A stretch of DNA of 9,827 bases from Clostridiales bacterium UBA7573 (GTDB lineage Bacteria > Bacillota > Clostridia > Oscillospirales > CAG-272), in NCBI GenBank assembly GCA_002477905.1, contig DLLB01000016.1:1-9827 (forward strand), in the 5' to 3' direction. The notes below the pieces were generated by a model. It ran no database searches. It had not been told where the DNA came from and worked only from the letters and a program-made list of their open reading frames with translations. Each line of letters begins with the position of its first letter. The first letter of the stretch is position 1. The position numbers were made by a program, and so were the translations under genes. Below are positions 1 through 6,822 of the stretch, piece by piece.

Positions 1-619
1 CTTTTTGGGAGGGGGCGCATGGACCGGAACCGATTTCCGTCACCACGGCTTCGACCTCCTCCTTGGAATACAAAAGATTCAATGCGCAAAGAAAGGCGTT
101 CGCGCTTAAGTCTCCCGGCAGATCCAAAGCCTGTGCAAGCGCTTTCCGCTTTGTCGCGCTGTCCGTTACACCGGAAAGTCCCCACGCATACAGATCCTGC
201 TTGGTGATAGAAGTTTTTGGGGAAAGGGGTGCGGCGCTGTCGGCAAACGGTGCCAGCAGACGACGCAAAATTGCCGCGTCCACGCCCTCCACACCCAAGT
301 ATCCGGCACGGGACGGCGCGGCTTTGCGGCGTTCTTTTCCCGTAATCTGCGGCGTATACAGATGAATCAGACGGTCTTGCGGGAGCAGGCGATTGAAATA
401 ATTCCGGATGATTCTGCCGCCGCCATCGGAATCGGTGAAAATAATCAATTTGGATTTTTCGGCAAGCCGCCGGAAGTAGGCTGCCTTCTCCGCTTCCCGA
501 AAGACGGCGAAGCCGTCTGTGACAAGAATTTTCGCGCAGACCAAGGCATCCAGTTTGATCTTATCATAGCGTCCCTCCACGATGATCGGGTACGGAATGT
601 GCAACTTTTCCTCTGCCAT
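1..619 (-). CDS. rnmV: RNase M5 (5S rRNA maturation endonuclease), Toprim protein with DUF4093-like C-terminus; 3' end cut by window edge
   Basis: RNase M5 cuts the 5S rRNA precursor in double-stranded RNA, with ribosomal protein L18 as helper in Bacillus. The frame opens with an ATG at 617-619 and shows 206 codons with no stop before the left edge. The Toprim signature is visible: the EGRYDK motif with Glu15 near the N-terminus and the TDSDGG motif with Asp63 and Asp65, the expected acidic metal ligands. A following GYLGVEGVD segment resembles the GIGVEH region of Bacillus RnmV, and the rest (about residues 120-195) fits the family's C-terminal domain. Family members are usually about 180-200 residues, so the stop probably lies just outside the window. 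The start is supported by AAAGGAG at 624-630, which overlaps the holA stop codon and suggests translational coupling. In many Firmicutes this gene lies between tatD and ksgA; ksgA may follow beyond the left edge. Other Toprim proteins (primase-like, OLD-like) are less likely given the size and C-terminus. Confidence 0.88.
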   Translation of the reverse strand, partial: MAEEKLHIPYPIIVEGRYDKIKLDALVCAKILVTDGFAVFREAEKAAYFRRLAEKSKLIIFTDSDGGGRIIRNYFNRLLPQDRLIHLYTPQITGKERRKAAPSRAGYLGVEGVDAAILRRLLAPFADSAAPLSPKTSITKQDLYAWGLSGVTDSATKRKALAQALDLPGDLSANAFLCALNLLYSKEEVEAVVTEIGSGPCAPSQK

Positions 620-623
620 ACTG

Positions 624-630
624 CTCCTTT
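624..630 (-). promoter_or_regulatory. Ribosome binding site of rnmV, overlapping the holA stop
   Basis: AAAGGAG on the minus strand, four bases upstream of the rnmV ATG at 619. Its first two A residues are the last two bases of the holA TAA codon at 629-631, so ribosomes ending on holA arrive directly at the rnmV start. This fixes the rnmV start and points to coupled translation. Confidence 0.75.
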
Positions 631-1666
631 ATGCGGTGGCAACCGCGATCATCACCCGCTCCATCAGAATATACGGATCGATGGAGCTGGATTTGAGTTT
701 GACGTCTGTCTGCTGGCACAAGTCCACAGCACGCACGAGCTTGACGAGATTTGTTTTTTCGCATTTGCGCTGGTACAACTGCACTTTATAGCTATGCATG
801 CCAAGCTGCTGGGCAATCTCGCTTTGCCCTGCGCCGGCATCCAGTAACGTCCGCACACGGGCAAGGTCACAATAAACGCGAGAGATACTGCCGAAAATCA
901 GTTCCGCTTTTTGCTGCTGTGCTTTCAGGTCCGCAAAAATCTCAAAGGCGCGCGTCAGGTTCCCGTCCAAGATGGCGTTTGCAAAATCAAACGTATCATA
1001 TTCCAGATTATGCGCGCAGACCAACGGAATGTACTCCGGTTGCAGTTCCTTTTCCCCATGGCTTTTGAGATAGGCGGTCAGTTTCTCCATTTCCGAGGAA
1101 AGGACGCACATATCCCGTCCGCAATAAGCAAGCATTTGTTCCGCGCACGCGGGCGTGACGGCGATTTGCTCTGCCGCAAAATGCTGTCCGATCCAACGGC
1201 AAAGACGCGCCGGCGTCTCTTTTGGGAACGCCACGGTAAACAGCACTTCGGAAAGTTGTTTGAACAATTTGGTGGGACGGTTGGGCAGTCCTGCGTCCAG
1301 TTCTCCTTCTTCGCAAAAAAACACCGTCGCAATGCCGGCATCCTGTTGATAGGCACGGCAAAGCGCAAGCAATTTTTCAATCTCCTCCTCCGTACAAGCA
1401 GAAAACGCAAGTTCATGTACCTCCACCAGTTTGCAGGGGTTGAACATCGGGGGCGATTCCAGCGCTTTCTCCAAGGCGTCCAGGGAATAGGAATCTGCGT
1501 CCAAACGAATATGATTGAACGTGGCAAGCGCGGGATCCGGCAGAACCGCATTTCGCAACGCTTGCAGATAATGCTGTTTCAGATAGGCTTCTTCCCCATA
1601 AAAAAGATAAAAGCCCGCGGGATCGGTTTTGAGGCGATTTTTGAAATCAGAAACGGTCAGATTCAT
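629..1666 (-). CDS. holA: DNA polymerase III, delta subunit (clamp-loader wrench)
   Basis: The delta subunit of the clamp loader opens the sliding beta clamp so that it can be placed on primed DNA by the replisome. The 345-residue product has the family's usual length (about 330-345). It shows the N-terminal YLFYGEEAYLK segment (residues 20-30), which is the degenerate P-loop region typical of delta, a mid-protein segment SSEMEKLTAYL of the lid region, the FDFANAILDGN motif that opens the C-terminal collar domain, and near the C-terminus the pattern LCQQTDVKLKSSS, matching the conserved 'D..lK.s' end of HolA/YqeN proteins. The ATG at 1664-1666 overlaps the stop codon of the upstream DUF1934 gene by four bases (ATGA). 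GGAGGTG at 1672-1678 lies inside the end of that gene and sets the start. In Bacillus the equivalent gene (yqeN) lies near rpsT, so this location is different. No frameshift or missing part is seen. Confidence 0.93.
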   Translation of the reverse strand: MNLTVSDFKNRLKTDPAGFYLFYGEEAYLKQHYLQALRNAVLPDPALATFNHIRLDADSYSLDALEKALESPPMFNPCKLVEVHELAFSACTEEEIEKLLALCRAYQQDAGIATVFFCEEGELDAGLPNRPTKLFKQLSEVLFTVAFPKETPARLCRWIGQHFAAEQIAVTPACAEQMLAYCGRDMCVLSSEMEKLTAYLKSHGEKELQPEYIPLVCAHNLEYDTFDFANAILDGNLTRAFEIFADLKAQQQKAELIFGSISRVYCDLARVRTLLDAGAGQSEIAQQLGMHSYKVQLYQRKCEKTNLVKLVRAVDLCQQTDVKLKSSSIDPYILMERVMIAVATA

Positions 1667-2127
1667 TGCGACACCTCCGAAAACGGTGTAATCAACAAAG
1701 AAAGGGTATTCTTCTGCATCGGTCGCCCGTTTGTTTCCATCCGGTAAACCAAATGCATGGTACCGCCTTTTTCATGCAGGAAAAACCGCAGTTCCTCGGT
1801 GACAATCTGAAAATCAAAGGAACCGTAGGGCGTATCATAGGTACAGTCCTGCCGTCTGTGCGCAGTGGAAAATGCGAGCGTGGTATGAATCTTACCTTTG
1901 CGGGACAAGGTCGCAAACGGCGGCTCTGTTTTGGAAAACGCAAGGGTGGTGACGGTATCCTCCATTCCCTCTGCGGCACTTTCCGGATAGATCAGCACAT
2001 ACTGTCCGTCGTGTTCTTCGAAAACAGCTTCTGTCCGATAGCAATATTTTTGCGGAGCTTCGTTTGGCTCTTTGGGCAATTCTTCGACTTTACTGCGCAG
2101 CAGAATCCGCACATTTGACGTCTGCAT
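1663..2127 (-). CDS. DUF1934 family protein (YwiB-like beta-barrel)
   Basis: A 154-residue protein of the DUF1934 family, a small cytoplasmic calycin/lipocalin-like beta-barrel group typified by Bacillus YwiB; the molecular role is not known. The family pattern is visible as alternating short strands (YVLIYPES near 43-50, the strands around 73-87, FDFQIVTEELRFF around 104-116) and the closing GGTMHLVYRMETNG segment (121-134) followed by NTLSLLI. There is no signal peptide or membrane segment. A longer open frame runs to 2184, but the ATG at 2125-2127 is chosen because AAAGGAG sits at the right distance (2134-2140), the product then matches the family length of about 140-155, and the 19 extra residues would overlap the upstream gene. 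The stop at 1663-1665 overlaps the holA start. In Bacillus ywiB lies next to argS; here it is next to holA. The family call is good, the function is unknown. Confidence 0.83.
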   Translation of the reverse strand: MQTSNVRILLRSKVEELPKEPNEAPQKYCYRTEAVFEEHDGQYVLIYPESAAEGMEDTVTTLAFSKTEPPFATLSRKGKIHTTLAFSTAHRRQDCTYDTPYGSFDFQIVTEELRFFLHEKGGTMHLVYRMETNGRPMQKNTLSLLITPFSEVSQ

Positions 2128-2133
2128 GGGCTT

Positions 2134-2140
2134 CTCCTTT
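2134..2140 (-). promoter_or_regulatory. Ribosome binding site of the DUF1934 gene
   Basis: AAAGGAG, six bases upstream of the ATG at 2127. It decides between this start and an upstream in-frame ATG near 2184, which lies inside the 3' end of the neighbouring gene. Confidence 0.7.
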
Positions 2141-2145
2141 CTATT

Positions 2146-2167
2146 TTTTCCATTTCCGCATGGAAAA
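2146..2167 (-). other. Small perfect hairpin between the propeller gene and DUF1934
   Basis: On the minus strand TTTTCCAT (2160-2167) pairs with ATGGAAAA (2146-2153) around a six-base loop: an eight-base-pair perfect stem. It begins directly after the TGA of the upstream gene and ends five bases before the DUF1934 ribosome binding site. It is AT-rich and is followed by A residues, not a U-tract, so it is not an intrinsic terminator. A role in mRNA stability or in separating translation of the two genes is possible but unproven; chance is also possible. Confidence 0.35.
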
Positions 2168-3364
2168 TCAAATGACATCCACAATATGCGGTGCTTTGAC
2201 GATACGCGTTTCCTTGCCGTCCCGATCGATCTGTAACAGATCGGAACCGTTGGAGAAGATCACGCTTTGATCCGGTTGCAGCGTATACGCAATCACCCCG
2301 CGCCGGATCAACCGGTCTTCCCCGGTTGCCAGATGATGCCGCAATTCCATTTCCCGCGGCACGATACCCGGATTCGGATCGCGGCGGTTTTTCCGCAGTT
2401 CTTTGTCCGCAGAGATCAGATTGTCCTCTAGAATCACCCGCTTGGGATCTTGCTGTTTGGTCATACCGATGCTGTTCGACAATGGTTTGCCTGCAAACAA
2501 CATCGTGAAAAAGTTGAAAAATCCGACGATCCCCAAAATCAGATGAACCGGAAGCAACAGAATATCCAATAGACAGCCGCCAAGCGAAAAGGATTTCGGT
2601 TGCTGATAGGGGCGGCGAATGTAATAAAAGCCGCCTTCTCCGTCCGGTTTTCCTTTCAGAAAATCATATGCGGAATCGGACAGCACTTCCTCCATTTTTC
2701 CGCTCTCCACCTGCAATCTGCAAAGGGCGGACGGTCCCAAAACGGGCGGCAGATACGGCATCCGTGCTCCAAACGGCGTTTGCGGGGCGGCAGATTCGTC
2801 TTGGACGGCGTCGGCTTTTGCCACGCCTGCGCTGGAAAACCAAAGGTGGCTTCCGTCCGCCTCCCACGCGGGATATTGTTCAAAACTGTCGCCTTCCGTT
2901 ACAAAGCGGGTTTCTTCCTTTCCGGTCAGCGAATACAGTCCCACATGGCACTGCATTCCGTATGCCGCGGTGAAAGCCAGTTGATCTTTCCAAACCGCGA
3001 ATTCCCGATAGTTGTAATTGCTGTCACTGAGCAGTACGCCTTCGTTCAGATCCTGCGGCGTGCTTTTCCGATAAATTCCGGAAGTATCGTCGATCTTTTG
3101 CGTATATAAAAGCGTTCCGTCATACAGTCCGATGCAAAGCGCACGGGCATCCACTGCGGCAAGCTGCTGTGCCAGATCCGCAGACGGCTCCGCCACGCCC
3201 ATAAACACCGCGCCGGATCCTGTCTTTTTCCACTCGTTTCGCTGTGCTTGCTCCTGTAAATGATTGATATATCGTTCTGTCACACCGCTTTTCATTTCCC
3301 GTATGGTTTCGCCATCATACCAGTAAAGAATTCCGTCAGCGATGAAAAATCGGTTTTGTCCCAT
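2168..3364 (-). CDS. TolB-like beta-propeller protein with a hydrophobic membrane-like insertion, function unknown
   Basis: A 398-residue protein that I cannot assign to a named gene. It contains repeated short strand-rich units of the TolB/PD40 propeller type: RFFIADGILYWYDGETIREM at the N-terminus, YREFAVWKDQLAFTAAYG (119-136), QYPAWEADGSHLWFSSAG (163-180, the clearest PD40 unit), the FYYIR unit near 246-250, and a C-terminal unit with VIAYTLQPDQSVIFSNGSDLL (357-377). The sequence is interrupted by a strongly hydrophobic stretch of about 30 residues (262-291, rich in Leu, Ile, Val and Phe) followed by a Lys/Arg-rich segment (303-328). There is no N-terminal signal peptide, so the propeller is probably cytoplasmic and tethered to the membrane through the insertion. 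The start at ATG 3362-3364 is chosen over an in-frame ATG at 3403 because AAAAGGAG lies five bases upstream and because the longer version would begin inside the terminator hairpin. It is the first gene after that terminator and likely co-transcribed with DUF1934, holA and rnmV. Confidence 0.7.
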   Translation of the reverse strand: MGQNRFFIADGILYWYDGETIREMKSGVTERYINHLQEQAQRNEWKKTGSGAVFMGVAEPSADLAQQLAAVDARALCIGLYDGTLLYTQKIDDTSGIYRKSTPQDLNEGVLLSDSNYNYREFAVWKDQLAFTAAYGMQCHVGLYSLTGKEETRFVTEGDSFEQYPAWEADGSHLWFSSAGVAKADAVQDESAAPQTPFGARMPYLPPVLGPSALCRLQVESGKMEEVLSDSAYDFLKGKPDGEGGFYYIRRPYQQPKSFSLGGCLLDILLLPVHLILGIVGFFNFFTMLFAGKPLSNSIGMTKQQDPKRVILEDNLISADKELRKNRRDPNPGIVPREMELRHHLATGEDRLIRRGVIAYTLQPDQSVIFSNGSDLLQIDRDGKETRIVKAPHIVDVI

Positions 3365-3369
3365 AGCTA

Positions 3370-3377
3370 CTCCTTTT
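3370..3377 (-). promoter_or_regulatory. Ribosome binding site of the propeller gene
   Basis: AAAAGGAG, five bases upstream of the ATG at 3364. It lies only about a dozen bases downstream of the U-tract of the preceding terminator and determines the start of this gene. Confidence 0.75.
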
Positions 3378-3387
3378 GTATTGATCT

Positions 3388-3430
3388 GAAAAATCCCGCA
3401 CATGCCGAAAAAACGACAATGCGCGGGAAT
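3388..3430 (-). terminator. Intrinsic (Rho-independent) terminator after the DUF3267 gene
   Basis: On the minus strand TCCCGCGCAT-T-GTCG (3414-3428) pairs with CGGCATGTGCGGGA (3394-3407) around a TTTTTT loop (3408-3413). This makes about 14 base pairs with one bulged T and two G-T wobbles, and it is followed directly by TTTTT (3389-3393). It starts a few bases after the DUF3267 stop (3434-3436). It separates the ileS-to-DUF3267 block from the propeller-DUF1934-holA-rnmV block. Because the next start codon is only 24 bases beyond the U-tract, some read-through or regulated termination is likely. Confidence 0.82.
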
Positions 3431-3433
3431 CGC

Positions 3434-4027
3434 TTATGTGCGCGGCAAATAAAAATATTGCGTTGGTCCGGTATCCCGCATCAACGTGACGGGACTGCGG
3501 TATTTGGTGAAATACAAAAGCAAATCGTACAAATCTCCTGCGCATCCGCCGAAATGCACCGCAAACAGAATCAGAAACGCCATCTTCCAACCCACTGTGG
3601 TACAAAGGAAAAACGGCAATGCAAGCGCAATGGAAAAAATCACAAACGGCGCCGCGCAGGAAAGCATGGCAGTCGTACGATAAACATAAATATCCGGAAC
3701 GCCACACCATGCCGCCACAAAAGAAAAGCCAAAGGTCAGCTTGTGTCCGGTCAGAAGTTTATATACCACCCCATGGGTAAGCTCATGCAAGATCACATAG
3801 GAAAACAACGACACAAGCAAGAACACAAAATGCCGGTAAGAAAAAATAAATGACTGGATATGTTCAAATTTTTTTGCCAAATATACCATGCCGCCGACAA
3901 TAATCAACACTGCCGCAACCATGCTGAACACATTCAGCCATACAATCAGCTTTTTATCTGTTCGCATATCCAAAATTTGCACTTCCGTATAGTCTGCCGG
4001 AAGTTCTTTTTCATAAGTACGTTTCAT
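3434..4027 (-). CDS. DUF3267 membrane protein, putative zinc metallopeptidase
   Basis: A 197-residue integral membrane protein with about four hydrophobic helices (near 28-50, 65-84, 119-142 and 147-170). The sequence HELTHG at 81-86, at the end of the second helix, is an HExxH zinc-binding motif; a second conserved acidic site GDLYD (164-168, Asp165) at the end of the fourth helix could supply a further metal ligand, as in membrane metalloproteases of the site-2 type. This layout matches the DUF3267 family, annotated as putative zincin peptidases; substrates are not known. The ATG at 4025-4027 has GGAGG seven bases upstream. It follows tatD by 24 bases and is the last gene before a strong terminator, so it appears to end the ileS-lspA-rluD-metG-tatD transcription unit. 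The family call is reliable; protease activity is inferred from the motif only. Confidence 0.8.
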   Translation of the reverse strand: MKRTYEKELPADYTEVQILDMRTDKKLIVWLNVFSMVAAVLIIVGGMVYLAKKFEHIQSFIFSYRHFVFLLVSLFSYVILHELTHGVVYKLLTGHKLTFGFSFVAAWCGVPDIYVYRTTAMLSCAAPFVIFSIALALPFFLCTTVGWKMAFLILFAVHFGGCAGDLYDLLLYFTKYRSPVTLMRDTGPTQYFYLPRT

Positions 4028-4051
4028 GATCTGCCTCCGCTTCCCAATCGT

Positions 4052-4825
4052 CTATCCGTGCAATCTGAAAAAACGTCTGGCGTTTTGCGCACATGCGGTC
4101 AGAACCTGCGCTGTCGGGAGATCTTTTAACTGTGCGATTTTTTCCGCTGTATAGCGGATATAATCCGAATGGTTGGTCTTGCCGCGCATCGGTACCGGCG
4201 CAAGATACGGCGCATCCGTTTCCAACAACATCGCTTCCAACGGAACTGCCTGTGCGGCTTCCCAAAGATGATGCGCATTTTTGAACGTTACACTTCCGGA
4301 AAAAGAGATCATCCAACCGCGTGCAATCAATTCTTTTGCCATTTCCGCGCTCCCGCTGTAACTGTGAAATACCCCCTGCACCTTCGGATAACGGCGCACC
4401 ATATCCATACACGCGCCGTGCGCTTCGCGGTCATGAATGACAACAGGGAACCCTGTTTTCTGTGCCAACTGCATCTGTCGATCAAAAGCGGCAAGCTGTA
4501 CTTCTCTGGGTGCGTCGTCATAATGAAAATCCAAACCGATTTCCCCGATCGCAACCACTTTGGGATGTTGCAGGATCGTTTCCAGCCAAAGATAATCCGC
4601 GTCGGTGCAATGGTGCGTCTCGTGCGGATAAAATCCTACCGCAGCATATAAGGCGGGATAGGTCTGCGCAAGAGAGAGCGTGGAACGAATGGTTTGCGGA
4701 TTGGTTCCGACGTTGACAATGCCCGTGACGCCGTTTGCAAACAAGGTTGCAAGCAACGTATCCCGTTCTTCGTCAAACCGGGCATCGTCATAGTGGGCGT
4801 GAGAATCAAAAATTTCAGCTTCCAC
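4052..4825 (-). CDS. tatD: TatD family metal-dependent DNase
   Basis: TatD proteins are cytoplasmic TIM-barrel hydrolases of the amidohydrolase superfamily with 3'-5' exonuclease activity on DNA, linked to DNA repair and degradation. The 257-residue product has the usual length and all metal-site residues: His9 and His11 (DSHAHYDD), Glu95 (IGEIGLDFHYD), His131 (VIHDREAH), His154 (FHSYSGS) and Asp204 (LLETDAPYLAP). The GKTNHSDYI segment near 215-223 corresponds to the conserved R/GxRNEP-like region after the last metal ligand. The start is a GTG at 4823-4825, since no ATG is available upstream of the essential SHAH motif within reach, and GAGGAAAG (4831-4838) lies upstream, overlapping the metG stop. 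It follows metG by 11 bases, the common metG-tatD arrangement of Firmicutes. Confidence 0.94.
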   Translation of the reverse strand: MEAEIFDSHAHYDDARFDEERDTLLATLFANGVTGIVNVGTNPQTIRSTLSLAQTYPALYAAVGFYPHETHHCTDADYLWLETILQHPKVVAIGEIGLDFHYDDAPREVQLAAFDRQMQLAQKTGFPVVIHDREAHGACMDMVRRYPKVQGVFHSYSGSAEMAKELIARGWMISFSGSVTFKNAHHLWEAAQAVPLEAMLLETDAPYLAPVPMRGKTNHSDYIRYTAEKIAQLKDLPTAQVLTACAQNARRFFRLHG

Positions 4826-4830
4826 AAGTG

Positions 4831-4838
4831 CTTTCCTC
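4831..4838 (-). promoter_or_regulatory. Ribosome binding site of tatD, overlapping the metG stop
   Basis: GAGGAAAG upstream of the GTG start at 4825; it includes two bases of the metG TGA (4837-4839). It supports the GTG start and coupling of tatD to metG. A TTG at 4827 is in another frame and is not the start of a conserved protein. Confidence 0.6.
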
Positions 4839-6780
4839 AGCGCACCCGCTCACCAAGCGGCGTATCGGGAGAAAGGAACACCACCCGCACGGTATCCTCG
4901 CCGGAGGCAAGGATCATGCCGTTACTCTCCACACCGCAAAGCGTTGCAGGCGCAAGATTGGCTACCACGATCAGTTTTTTACCAATCAGATCCGCCGGCT
5001 GATAATATTTTGCAATGCCGGATACGACCTGTCGCTTTTCATATCCCAAATCCAGTTGCAACTTCAGAAGCTTCTTTGCCCGCGGTACCGGTTCACAGGC
5101 AATCACCTGTGCAGTACGCAGTTCCACTTTCATAAAGTCGTCAATGCCGATCTGTGCAACGCCCTCCGGCTTCTCTGCTTGGACAGGGGCATTTGCCGCG
5201 GCGGCTTCCGCCGCGCGCTGTGCCACTTTTGCGTTCCAGTCTGCCAAGACTTTTTCCTCATCAATCCGCGGGAACAGAGCTTTGGCTTCTCCGATGCTCT
5301 GTCCGGCTTTCAAGGCACCGAAATCCGCTGTACGCGCATCGGTCTGCAACTGAGACAGAATGCTCTCAGCGGCATCCGGCAAAAACGGCGTCAGTAGAAT
5401 TGCTCCGACGCGGATGGTTTCCAAAAGATTATACATCACCGTGCCCAACCGTGCACGGTTTGTCTCGTCTTTTGCAAGCACCCAAGGTGTGGTTTCGTCA
5501 ATATACTTATTAGCACGCCGGAATATCCCGAATACCGCATCCACTGCATCCGCAATATGGTAGGTATCCATACAATCATCCAAAATCTGTTTTGCATGTT
5601 CCACTGTGGCGCGTAGATCGTCATCCGGTGCGGCAGGTTGCGTGGGTGCTGGAATCACGCCGTCAAAATATTTTTTGGTCATCGCCATGGTACGGTTGAC
5701 CAAATTACCGAGATTATTTGCAAGATCCGTATTATACCGAGAGATAACCGTTTCATATGTGATGCTGCCGTCAGCGGCATAGGGCATTTCAGAGAGGACA
5801 TAATGCCGCACGCCGTCCACACCGAACACCTCGGCAAGTTCGTCCGCATAAATCACATTGCCTTTGGATTTGCTCATCTTATCATTGCCAAGCTGCAACC
5901 ACGGATGTCCGAAAATCTTTTTCGGAAGCGGCAATCCCAAAGCCATCAGGAAAATCGGCCAATAGATCGCATGGAAACGCATGATGTCCTTTCCGATGAT
6001 ATGCACATCCGCCGGCCAGTATTTTTGGTAGAGCTCCCCTTGTTCGTCCACGTCATAGCCGAGCGCGGTAATATAATTGAACAATGCGTCTACCCAAACA
6101 TAAATGACATGTTTCGGATCAAAGGGAACCGGAATTCCCCATTTGAAGGAGGTACGGGACACACACAGATCCTGCAAGCCGGGCTTTAAGAAATTATTGA
6201 TCATTTCTTTCTTGCGTGCTTCCGGTTCAATGAAATCCGGATGCGTTTCCATATACGCAAGCAGTTGCTTGGTGTATTTGCCCGTCCGGAAGAAATACGC
6301 TTCCTCTTTGGTACGGGTGACTGGTCTGCCGCAATCCGGACATTTGCCGTCTACAATCTGCGTATCCGTAAAAAACGATTCACAGGGCAGGCAATACCAA
6401 CCTTCATATTCATTTTTATAAATATCGCCCTGATCATACAGTTTTTGAAAGATCCGCGCGACTGCTTTTTCATGGGAAACATCCGTTGTGCGGATAAAAT
6501 GATCATAGGTGGTGTGCATGCCGTTCCAGATGTCTTTGATACCGTCCGTTACCCGATCCACATATTGTTTCGGCGTGATTCCAGCCGCTTTTGCGCGTTC
6601 TTCAATTTTTTGTCCGTGCTCGTCGGTCCCAGTCAAAAAGAACACGTCATAACCGCGCTGCCGTTTGTAACGGGCAATCGCATCGGTCAGAATGATCTCA
6701 TAGGTATTACCGATATGCGGCTTGCCAGAGGCATACACGATGGCGGTTGTAAGATAAAACTTTTTCTGATTGTCTGCCAT
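4837..6780 (-). CDS. metG: Methionyl-tRNA synthetase with C-terminal tRNA-binding domain
   Basis: Charges tRNA-Met with methionine for initiation and elongation, in the cytoplasm, usually as a homodimer. The 647-residue product shows the class I synthetase core: the HIGH-type motif HIGN at 22-25, a connective domain with one zinc knuckle made of Cys130, Cys133, Cys147 and Cys150, the KMSKSKGN loop at 301-308, the anticodon-binding helical domain (about 345-515), an Ala-rich linker (about 519-540), and an OB-fold tRNA-binding domain from about 545 to the end (KVELRTAQVIACEP through GMILASGEDT). The length and the fused C-terminal domain match Firmicute MetG (about 640-660). The ATG at 6778-6780 has AAGGA ten bases upstream (6791-6795). 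It lies 42 bases after the rluD-like gene and 11 bases before tatD. No T-box leader fits in the short gap upstream, so it is probably transcribed from further upstream. Confidence 0.97.
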   Translation of the reverse strand: MADNQKKFYLTTAIVYASGKPHIGNTYEIILTDAIARYKRQRGYDVFFLTGTDEHGQKIEERAKAAGITPKQYVDRVTDGIKDIWNGMHTTYDHFIRTTDVSHEKAVARIFQKLYDQGDIYKNEYEGWYCLPCESFFTDTQIVDGKCPDCGRPVTRTKEEAYFFRTGKYTKQLLAYMETHPDFIEPEARKKEMINNFLKPGLQDLCVSRTSFKWGIPVPFDPKHVIYVWVDALFNYITALGYDVDEQGELYQKYWPADVHIIGKDIMRFHAIYWPIFLMALGLPLPKKIFGHPWLQLGNDKMSKSKGNVIYADELAEVFGVDGVRHYVLSEMPYAADGSITYETVISRYNTDLANNLGNLVNRTMAMTKKYFDGVIPAPTQPAAPDDDLRATVEHAKQILDDCMDTYHIADAVDAVFGIFRRANKYIDETTPWVLAKDETNRARLGTVMYNLLETIRVGAILLTPFLPDAAESILSQLQTDARTADFGALKAGQSIGEAKALFPRIDEEKVLADWNAKVAQRAAEAAAANAPVQAEKPEGVAQIGIDDFMKVELRTAQVIACEPVPRAKKLLKLQLDLGYEKRQVVSGIAKYYQPADLIGKKLIVVANLAPATLCGVESNGMILASGEDTVRVVFLSPDTPLGERVR

Positions 6781-6822
6781 TTGATTTTGTTCCTTCTTTC
6801 CTTAAAACAGGTAAAACCGCGG

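Noticed and set aside
911..1747. A 278-codon open frame on the plus strand opposite holA and the end of DUF1934
   Set aside because: It lies entirely antisense to two well-supported genes, its product resembles no family, and it is rich in Phe, Gln, Arg and Ile as expected of a mirrored frame. Similar plus-strand frames at 362-847, 3260-3853, 4735-5397, 5638-6189 and 7640-8416 are rejected for the same reason.
2168..3403. Longer version of the propeller protein starting at the ATG at 3403
   Set aside because: That start lies inside the terminator hairpin, has no good ribosome binding site, and the ATG at 3364 has AAAAGGAG at ideal spacing.
3455..3484. TTGATG and CAATAT with 18-base spacing in the 3' end of the DUF3267 gene as a sigma-A promoter for the downstream block
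   Set aside because: The -10 box matches the consensus at only about three of six positions; it would place the terminator in the leader, which is interesting but not supportable from sequence alone.
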